NCBI GenBank assembly: GCA_964512045.1
Contig: CAZEJK010000003.1
Location: 1-64,000 of the forward strand
Source of the DNA: CAZEJK01 sp964512045
Lineage (GTDB): Bacteria > Acidobacteriota > Thermoanaerobaculia > Thermoanaerobaculales > Sulfomarinibacteraceae
DNA length: 64,000 nt
Reading direction: 5' to 3'
Below are positions 58,224 to 64,000 of the stretch, piece by piece. The translations under genes were made by a program, and so were the position numbers. Every line of letters starts with the position of its first letter. Position 1 is the first letter of the stretch. The notes below the pieces were generated by a model. It had not been told where the DNA came from. It did no database searches and worked only from the letters and a program-made list of their open reading frames with translations.

Positions 58224-59216
58224 TCAGTGTCGGCGTGACTCGGGATCCGGGGTTCGTTGGCAGTCGACCTGCAGCCAACTGAGCTGGAGTGCAATCCGAG
58301 TGGCATCGAGTGACGACCAGGTCGACGCCAGGGGCGGTGCGCTCTCGCTCTGGTGGACAGCGAGCTCGAGACGATCCGGTCGGTGACGGGGTTCCGAGGC
58401 GGTCTGGCTGAGCCTGAGTGTGTATGTTCCCGGCTTCTCATCATCTGCCGTCACGGTGGCTGATCCGCCTTGATCGTGGACAACGAGCTGTTCCCCGGGC
58501 TCCCAGCTACTTCCATCGCCGTTGGCAGAGAGCTGGACCTGGCAGGTGAACGGATGGGTCCGGCGGAGCTGGAACGGGATGCCGGCGTGCGCGTCGAACA
58601 GCGGCTTCCCGTCTTCGGTGGAGCCGGCCTCGCGGTGCCACATCTCGCTCTGTGCCAGGAGCATCTCGGCAACGATGATGAGGGTGTTCCCGGAGCGTGG
58701 GGAGACGACCTCGCACGCTCCGCGCGGGATCTTCCCTCGAAACTGGTCGATCTCGCGCCGCCAGAGGATCTCACAGCCGGCCGGGTAGGCTCGCAAGGTG
58801 GCCGGATCGAGTGACTGCAGGCGTGATGGGTTGCGGTGCGCGTCAACCCAGAGCTCACCGTCGGAGAAGGCGAAGAACCGCTGCCGGATCACACCGTGCT
58901 CCGCGTCGGCCTCGAGGACGTGAAGGCGCTGGCGCACAACGTCGCCCGATGGACCTTCCGCGTTGATCTGAGCGTAGTAGACATGGTCACCGAGCTGGGG
59001 TGCGGCCACCTGCCGGACCGTGTGGTGGTGCCAGGGATGGCCATCCGGGACTTCGCCATCGCCGGGATCACCGCGCTCGAGGTGCACCTGATAGCCGTTA
59101 TTGAACTCACCTTCGAACAGCTCGCGAAACAACCGAAAGTCGTCTTCGATCGGTGACTCGGCCAGCGTTGTGCAGGGGACGAGAATCATCAGCAGGGCCA
59201 GAATCGATCGGGACAC
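58224..59216 (-). CDS. Exported CpcT/CpeT-like protein with extra C-terminal beta domain
   Basis: The 330-residue protein starts at GTG after GAGGAGG and has a signal peptide (LALLMILVPCTTLAES). Residues about 25-200 resemble CpcT/CpeT (LFRELFEGEFNN, WHHHTVRQVAAPQLGDHVYYAQI, RQRFFAFSD, CEILWRREIDQFRGKI). In cyanobacteria that family attaches bilins to phycobiliproteins; outside them it is uncharacterised and probably binds a hydrophobic ligand. The last 90 residues match the stand-alone protein at 31163-31492. It lies between the FAD oxidase (17 bp) and the deleted OYE gene (52 bp) in one minus-strand operon. Confidence 0.78.
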   Translation of the reverse strand: MSRSILALLMILVPCTTLAESPIEDDFRLFRELFEGEFNNGYQVHLERGDPGDGEVPDGHPWHHHTVRQVAAPQLGDHVYYAQINAEGPSGDVVRQRLHVLEADAEHGVIRQRFFAFSDGELWVDAHRNPSRLQSLDPATLRAYPAGCEILWRREIDQFRGKIPRGACEVVSPRSGNTLIIVAEMLLAQSEMWHREAGSTEDGKPLFDAHAGIPFQLRRTHPFTCQVQLSANGDGSSWEPGEQLVVHDQGGSATVTADDEKPGTYTLRLSQTASEPRHRPDRLELAVHQSESAPPLASTWSSLDATRIALQLSWLQVDCQRTPDPESRRH

Positions 59217-59233
59217 GAGACCTCCTCACTGCC

Positions 59234-60805
59234 TCACTCGAGACCGAGGCACTTGGGGTTCATCAGGCGCTTGGGATCGACTGCGGACTTGATCGCCTCC
59301 AGCAGCTGCCAGGTGTTCGCGTCGCGATGAGCCCGGTACGGGTAGGTCTTGCCGATCTGCAGGTGCACCGCGCCGCACCCGCTCATGAGCTCGATGAACT
59401 TCGTGCGCAGCGTTGCCACCAACGCATCGGTCTCCGGGTTGCGCTCGAACGTCTTCAGCTTTGCGATATAGCTCGGTTCGAGCACGCGATCGTAGTACAA
59501 CGGTCGTGGTCCGGGCCAGTAGAACACGGGCTCGATTACGAAACCGTTGTTGGCCACGGTGGACAGGAGGAACCCCACCACGACGCCGCATCTGTCCATC
59601 TCCTCCCGATGACTTTCGAACAGGGCGCCGACACGCTCATAGGTCTTCGCAGCATCGGACACGGGAACGATGCCGTGCACCGGTGCCCAGCGCTCTCCCT
59701 GGGGACCGATCGCACTCGTCATCGGCATGAACGGGTCGGCGTGGAGGACCTTCGGCAGGCTGTTCTCGACCTCGCGGCCGTGGCTGCAGATTCGCTGCAG
59801 CTCGGCGAGCTTGCGGTCAGCCTCGGGCTCGTCCTCGGCCTCGATGGCGAAGTGCGCCGAGTGGCCGTGCTCTTCAAGAAACCCGCGACCTGCAGCCACC
59901 ACCTTGGCGGCCTCTTTGAGACCGCTGCCCAGCTTGCCGGCGGCGGTAACAACCCCCTTCAAGGCCTTCATGTCCTGGGCAAGGCTCGTCCGCTTCATCC
60001 GCTGTTGCTGCAGGATCGGGTCCATGCCGAAGACCATGCTGGCGAGGCGGCTGCGTGCAATCTCGGCCATGGCTTCGGCGATCTCGCGGTGCTCGGAGAA
60101 GCTGTAGGAGACGTAGCGGGCAGCGGGCGGCGTGCGGTGCAAGCGGAGCACAGCCCGGACCTTGACACCGAAGGCGCCACCGTCACCCAGAAAGAGACCG
60201 GTCACATCAGGTCCGTAGTGCCGGAAGAACGGCTTGCCGCCATTGGTGGATCCCGAGCCGGTTGGTACCAACGAACCGTCTGCGAGCACGACCTCGAGCC
60301 CGAGCACAGACTCCGAGGAGGCGCCATGCAGCGCGGAGCCGAGGAGAACCGAGTTCTGGGACAGGCTGCCTCCAATGGTTGCTGTTCCACCGGATAGTGG
60401 TCCCCAGAACGGCGGCCGCACACCGTGTGGCTTCAGCGTCTCGTGCAGCTTCTTCCAGGTGCATCCGACCTCGACAACGACGTACATGTCATTGGCGTTG
60501 ATCTCCACCACCTGGTCGAGGCGAGCGGTGTCGATCACCACGGAGCTCGCCCGCTCCGGGAGCAAGCCGGCAGTGTACGATGTCGCTCCCCCACGCCCGA
60601 TGACCGAGTAGCCCGCGGCGGTCGAGGCGCGGACCACCGCGGTAACCTCCTCACGGCTCGCCGGGCGCACGACGACGGCTGCCGGTGTGTCTGCGGCGCT
60701 GTAGATATCTTGGGAGTAGAAGGCGCGGTCCTCATCTCCGGTGAGGACATGGGACTCGCCGACGGTGTCGACGAGTGAGCGGAGAAGCGTGGGTTCAATG
60801 GTCAT
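59234..60805 (-). CDS. FAD-linked oxidase (GlcD/VAO type)
   Basis: The 523-residue protein has a PCMH-type FAD domain: PAAVVVRPASREEVTAVVRAS, GYSVIGRGGATSYTAG, SGGTATIGGSLSQNS and LGLEVVLADGSLVPTGSG. A C-terminal cap follows, ending DPKRLMNPKCLGLE, as in glycolate-oxidase GlcD and the 4-cresol/vanillyl-alcohol oxidase group. It oxidises a hydroxy acid or phenolic alcohol in the cytoplasm. I chose the ATG at 60805 after GGAGG. It leads the operon with the CpeT-like gene, under a promoter covered by a 9-bp inverted repeat. Confidence 0.88.
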   Translation of the reverse strand: MTIEPTLLRSLVDTVGESHVLTGDEDRAFYSQDIYSAADTPAAVVVRPASREEVTAVVRASTAAGYSVIGRGGATSYTAGLLPERASSVVIDTARLDQVVEINANDMYVVVEVGCTWKKLHETLKPHGVRPPFWGPLSGGTATIGGSLSQNSVLLGSALHGASSESVLGLEVVLADGSLVPTGSGSTNGGKPFFRHYGPDVTGLFLGDGGAFGVKVRAVLRLHRTPPAARYVSYSFSEHREIAEAMAEIARSRLASMVFGMDPILQQQRMKRTSLAQDMKALKGVVTAAGKLGSGLKEAAKVVAAGRGFLEEHGHSAHFAIEAEDEPEADRKLAELQRICSHGREVENSLPKVLHADPFMPMTSAIGPQGERWAPVHGIVPVSDAAKTYERVGALFESHREEMDRCGVVVGFLLSTVANNGFVIEPVFYWPGPRPLYYDRVLEPSYIAKLKTFERNPETDALVATLRTKFIELMSGCGAVHLQIGKTYPYRAHRDANTWQLLEAIKSAVDPKRLMNPKCLGLE

Positions 60806-60917
60806 CTCGACGGCCTCCGTGATGTGGTTTTCCCCGGGATGGCAGCTCACCGTGAGGTCGGGCGGTGGCGTCCGACACGCCGCTGTGCGCCGATGCCGGG
60901 TGTGGGGTCTACTTGTT

Positions 60918-60964
60918 TGGTACTATCATCAGAACAATAGTACCATTTCCCGCAGAGCTGGCAA
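60918..60964 (-). promoter_or_regulatory. Promoter and inverted repeat before the FAD-linked oxidase
   Basis: On the minus strand TTGCCA (60964-60959), 16 bp, TACTAT (60942-60937) makes a promoter. TGGTACTAT (60918-60926) and ATAGTACCA (60937-60945) are an exact 9-bp inverted repeat covering the -10. The minus strand of 60925-60938 also reads ATTGTTCTGATGAT, matching 10 of 14 bases of the palindrome family. The rest of 60806-61098 shows no gene. Confidence 0.6.
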
Positions 60965-61098
60965 GTTGGGAGAGCGGCGCGGCGTTGTGAAGACCGAGAG
61001 AGTGGTTTGACCGACACGGATGATCGGGGGCTGCCGATGAACGGTTCGAAGAGAGAGGGCTTCGGTCTGGTGCATCGCATCGCGGTGGCTTCCTCTGA

Positions 61099-61245
61099 GT
61101 GGCATCGCCAGCGGCGCTGCTGTTCGGGCTCTGGCTGGCGCCGCTCCCGCTGGTTGCGCTCGGGTACGCGTTGACGTTCGGACGGCACGATCTGGACGAC
61201 GGTGAGCTGCAGCGTCTCGAGTCCCTCCGCCAAGGAGAGGAGTGA
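61099..61245 (+). CDS. Possible 48-residue one-helix membrane protein
   Basis: A GTG-started frame encodes MASPAALLFGLWLAPLPLV, a hydrophobic helix, then an acidic tail (HDLDDGELQRLES). It ends TGA one base before the next small frame (AGTGAATG). The upstream DNA in another frame (from an ATG at 61037) also looks coded, so a frameshifted slightly longer gene is possible. No family recognised. Confidence 0.3.
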   Translation: MASPAALLFGLWLAPLPLVALGYALTFGRHDLDDGELQRLESLRQGEE

Positions 61246-61344
61246 ATGCCGAGCCTGGCGAACCCGGTCGTGGTGCGGGTGTCCGGTGGTCGCGGGCGGG
61301 CCGGGCATGTGGACGAGGACATCGCGCTCATCATGGAGATGTAG
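61246..61344 (+). CDS. Possible 32-residue peptide after the small membrane protein
   Basis: An ATG directly follows the stop of the 48-residue frame, with GGAGAGG upstream, and encodes PSLANPVVVRVSGGRGRAG, then HVDEDIALIMEM. The coupling pattern is gene-like, but the peptide is short and unrecognised; it may be a fragment. Confidence 0.2.
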   Translation: MPSLANPVVVRVSGGRGRAGHVDEDIALIMEM

Positions 61345-61379
61345 AGCGGACGGCTGCTACTGCGTTACCGACGCAAAAA

Positions 61380-61408
61380 GCGGCCACCGTTCGCCGAACG
61401 GTGGCCGC
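61380..61408 (-). terminator. Strong rho-independent terminator of the second TonB receptor
   Basis: GCGGCCACCGTTC (61380-61392) pairs with GAACGGTGGCCGC (61396-61408) with a 3-nt loop. On the minus strand it is followed by TTTTT (61379-61375), 25 bp after the receptor stop. Confidence 0.85.
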
Positions 61409-61432
61409 CTGGTTCACGACAGAAGTGTCAGA

Positions 61433-63808
61433 TCAGAATCGGTAGCGCGCGGTGACGCCAAACTCCCGAGGAGTTGGTAGACCTGCCCAGAACGCCTGAC
61501 CCAACGTGTTGAAATCGGTGAACCGGCGGATCGCCATGAAGGTATCGTCGTCGGTCACGTTGTTGACGAACACGCTGAGGTCCCAGAAGTCGTTCCGGAT
61601 TCCGGTGCGGAGGTTGACCCGCGTGCTGTCGCCGGTCTCCGCCAGGTTGATGACCCAGGTGTACGAGGAGCCGATGAACTTCGTATCTGCGCGAGCGTAG
61701 AGGTCCCAGGTTGCCCAGGCGGGGTAGTCGAACCCGAGACCCAGAGTGGCGGAGTGCTTCGGGCTTTGGGGCTGTGTCTGCCCGGAGGCGTCGCGGTCAC
61801 CGAACACGGCCTCCATGTTGGCGTCCTCGAACACCTCGTAGGTGGCATCGTTGTAGTTGTACGTGAGGAGTAGATCGAAGTGGTCAGCGAAGCGGCCGCT
61901 GAAGAAGACCTCGAAGCCCTTGATCTCGCTCTCGCCTGCGGTGGCGTCATAGTCGATCTGGAACTCGTCCTCGTCGGGGACGTAGACGCCATCGCCGTTC
62001 GTATCGACGCCCTGGGCGAAGTTGCGGAAGCCCTGGTCGGTCCAGTCCATGTAGTAGGCGGCGATGTTCAGCGAGTGGCCTGCGCCGAACACCTTCTTCC
62101 AGCCGATCTCGTAGGTCATGACCTCCTCTTCGGGGATCTCGAGCCCGGCGCCGTACTCCTCCTCGAACGCTTCGATAGAGGACTCCGCCATGTCCGCCAT
62201 GTCGGTGTTGAACCCGCCTGGCTTCGTTCCCTTGGCGATGTTCACGTAGAACGTTGAGCTATCGGTCGGCTTGTAGTCGAGAATGAGCCGCGGAGTGAAG
62301 CTGTCGAACTCCGCTTGCAGCTCGTTCAGTGAGCCGTCGCCGTCGCCAACGACCTCTCCGAAGTCGAGCTCCTCTCGGGCAGCACGAGCCTCGACGCTGA
62401 CCGCGAGCTGCGGGTTGATGTAGTAGGTGAACGATCCGAAGATCGCGGTGTTGTCGATCAGCCGTCTCGGAGACGATGTGAGATCGAAGTAGCCGCGGAT
62501 CGGGGGCCAGCCAAAGAAGGCCCAGCCCGGGATCGAGCCGAAGATCAGCCAGTCCGTCGACGCGACGCCGAAACCGTTGCCAAGATCCTCGTACTTGGCG
62601 TCAAGGTAGTAGGCGCCCACCATCCAGTCGAACGACTCACCGGACCCCGTGAGCCGCAGCTCTTCGGAGAGCAGCGTGTCCTTGTTCTCGTAGCTCCACA
62701 GGAGCGTTCCCGTTCCTGTGAACTCGTCCATATTGTGGACCTCTTCCTGAATGTAGCCGGTTTGCGAGGTCAGGTTCAGCTCACCGATCATGACGTCGAC
62801 GTTGAGGCTTGCCATCTTGAAGGTGCGCTCGACGCCATAGTCGTCCTTGGTCCAGTTCGAGCCCGGGATACTCGTGTCGACGGTGGTATTGAAACCGAGC
62901 GGGTTGGCGAGGTCGGGGTCGAGCTCGCCGCAGAAGTATCGAGAGGTTCCGCCGAACGGTCCGCAGTTGAGAACCGTGGAGGGAAAGAACGCGATGGCTG
63001 CGGGACCGTCATCGTCCTCGGACCAGTAGCCACGCAGCGTGATGTTGGCACTGTCGGTCGGCCTGAACTCGAACGAGGTGGAGAAGCTACTCGTGGACTG
63101 TCCTCCCAGAGTCTCCCCGCCCGGGTAGTTGTTGTTGTAGCCTCCATCGTAGTCGTAGTAGCGTCCGAAGACACGGAACGAGATCGTCTCAGACAGCGGA
63201 CCACTGACGCCTGCGTCGAGGTCCTGACGACCGTTCTCCGCAACGGTGGCGTTCACGTCACCCTGCCACTCGAAGGTCGGCTTCTTGGTAATCAAGTTGA
63301 TGGCGCCGCCGAAGGTGGCACGACCGAAGAACGCGCTCTGAGGCCCCTTGACGACCTCGGTCCGCTCGATGTCAGCGAGCGTGATCGACTGGACGCTGCC
63401 CGGAAGGTAGATTCCGTCCACAAATGACGATGCGTTCTGCCGAAACCGGCTGAGTGTTCCGACCGACATCCCGCGGAACCTGAGCCCGGGATCGTCACGG
63501 ATTCCCTGGTAGTTGCTGATGTGGAGTCCGGGAGTGGCATCTGCGAGATCCTCCGTGGACATGAGCCCGAGCTGCGCCATCTCCTCGGAGGTGTAGGCCC
63601 GGATCGTCAGAGGAACGTCGGTCAGCTTCTCCTCCGTCTTGCGGGCGGTGACCGTGATCTCCTCGATCTTCGCGCGGGCGCTGTCTCGACTTTGGACTTG
63701 AGCGGCCTGCTCCTCCTCGGGCTCGGTGGTCTCCTGAGCTCCGACGGGCGCCACCAATACGAGCGCTCCAATGACACACAACGTTGCCTTCCATCTCGTC
63801 CTGGTCAC
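61433..63808 (-). CDS. TonB-dependent outer-membrane receptor (second)
   Basis: The 791-residue protein starts at GTG (63808) after GGAGGGG and has a signal peptide (ATLCVIGALVLVAPVGAQ). TonB box EEITVTARK, the plug (DVPLTIRAYTSEEMAQLGL, RFRQNASSFVDGIYLPG, RTEVVKGPQSAFFGRATFGG) and a long barrel ending TPREFGVTARYRF with terminal Phe follow. It lacks the N-terminal beta domain of the other receptor. The monocistronic gene has its own promoter with the best palindrome copy. The frame runs upstream to the window end without coding character. Confidence 0.92.
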   Translation of the reverse strand: MTRTRWKATLCVIGALVLVAPVGAQETTEPEEEQAAQVQSRDSARAKIEEITVTARKTEEKLTDVPLTIRAYTSEEMAQLGLMSTEDLADATPGLHISNYQGIRDDPGLRFRGMSVGTLSRFRQNASSFVDGIYLPGSVQSITLADIERTEVVKGPQSAFFGRATFGGAINLITKKPTFEWQGDVNATVAENGRQDLDAGVSGPLSETISFRVFGRYYDYDGGYNNNYPGGETLGGQSTSSFSTSFEFRPTDSANITLRGYWSEDDDGPAAIAFFPSTVLNCGPFGGTSRYFCGELDPDLANPLGFNTTVDTSIPGSNWTKDDYGVERTFKMASLNVDVMIGELNLTSQTGYIQEEVHNMDEFTGTGTLLWSYENKDTLLSEELRLTGSGESFDWMVGAYYLDAKYEDLGNGFGVASTDWLIFGSIPGWAFFGWPPIRGYFDLTSSPRRLIDNTAIFGSFTYYINPQLAVSVEARAAREELDFGEVVGDGDGSLNELQAEFDSFTPRLILDYKPTDSSTFYVNIAKGTKPGGFNTDMADMAESSIEAFEEEYGAGLEIPEEEVMTYEIGWKKVFGAGHSLNIAAYYMDWTDQGFRNFAQGVDTNGDGVYVPDEDEFQIDYDATAGESEIKGFEVFFSGRFADHFDLLLTYNYNDATYEVFEDANMEAVFGDRDASGQTQPQSPKHSATLGLGFDYPAWATWDLYARADTKFIGSSYTWVINLAETGDSTRVNLRTGIRNDFWDLSVFVNNVTDDDTFMAIRRFTDFNTLGQAFWAGLPTPREFGVTARYRF

Positions 63809-63957
63809 CTGTCCCCTCCTCTCGTCTTTGTGCCGGCAGCACAGGTTGGATGGCGCCCGTGCCGCGCGGCGTGATCCGAACAACGGTTGCTGTGCAACCC
63901 GCTTTCGGAAACGCCCCGTGGTCTTTGCGCCATGACTCGGTTCACCCAATAGGTTTG

Positions 63958-64000
63958 ATTGTCCGGACAATATGTTATTCTGACTTTGGTACCATGTCAA
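63958..64000 (-). promoter_or_regulatory. Promoter with perfect 14-bp palindromic operator
   Basis: On the minus strand TTGACA (64000-63995), 17 bp, TAACAT (63977-63972). Directly after the -10 lies ATTGTCCGGACAAT (63958-63971), a perfect palindrome at the expected transcription start. This is the best copy of a motif found at six other promoters in the window. Confidence 0.7.

Overview
The window looks like part of a GC-rich Gram-negative (diderm) genome. It encodes two TonB-dependent outer-membrane receptors, several lipoproteins with lipoboxes, a Cpx/Zra-like envelope-stress system and many exported enzymes. A 10-N run at 29628-29637 shows it is a scaffold, possibly from a metagenome bin. 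The phylum cannot be fixed from the sequence. The C-terminal FVPVEL-type tails of two secreted-protein genes near 47.4-47.7 kb are a weak hint of Acidobacteriota-like relatives (inference).

Layout. 1-8.5 kb is ordinary core or stress DNA: nicotinate phosphoribosyltransferase end, mtnA, a SYLF lipoprotein, a two-component system divergent from a His-rich Spy/CpxP-like protein, a BON protein and a baeRF-type protein. 8.5-19 kb is catabolic cluster I: LeuC/LeuD-like isomerase and a GntR regulator on the minus strand, divergent from CoA-transferase, isochorismatase-type amidase, VOC, HMG-CoA-lyase-like and HyuA/HyuB. 19-26 kb holds a quinone-oxidoreductase-like enzyme, a lipocalin-like protein, ApbE, and an operon of Tat-exported amine oxidase, double-VOC protein and nitrilase-like protein. 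26-31 kb holds a PIN/Phd toxin-antitoxin pair and catabolic cluster II (HMG-CoA-lyase-like, LeuC, LeuD, CoA-transferase). 31-36 kb has small exported proteins and a third CoA-transferase operon with a DUF1838 protein. 36-47 kb is an amidohydrolase/MFS group and then a long operon led by a TonB receptor whose enzymes mostly carry export signals. It is cut at about 47.16 kb inside an alpha/beta hydrolase. 47.2-51.6 kb is a scar: gene fragments, direct repeats and an MFS gene. 52-56.4 kb encodes a transhydroxylase-like molybdopterin enzyme with its Fe-S subunit and a MarR regulator. 56.5-64 kb has a second DUF1838 protein, a CpeT-like protein, an internally deleted old-yellow-enzyme gene, a FAD-linked oxidase and a second TonB receptor.

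How it may work together (inference). The island looks like a catabolic system for an unidentified, imported, probably bulky organic substrate. Exported enzymes would act first, and CoA-transferase, LeuCD-type hydratase and HMG-CoA-lyase-type modules would then split branched dicarboxylic acids. HyuAB plus an amidase suggest that a cyclic imide, hydantoin or lactam ring occurs in one branch. The strongest new signal is a 14-bp palindrome family (best copy ATTGTCCGGACAAT) at seven promoters or divergent intergenic regions of the island, which suggests one shared regulon.
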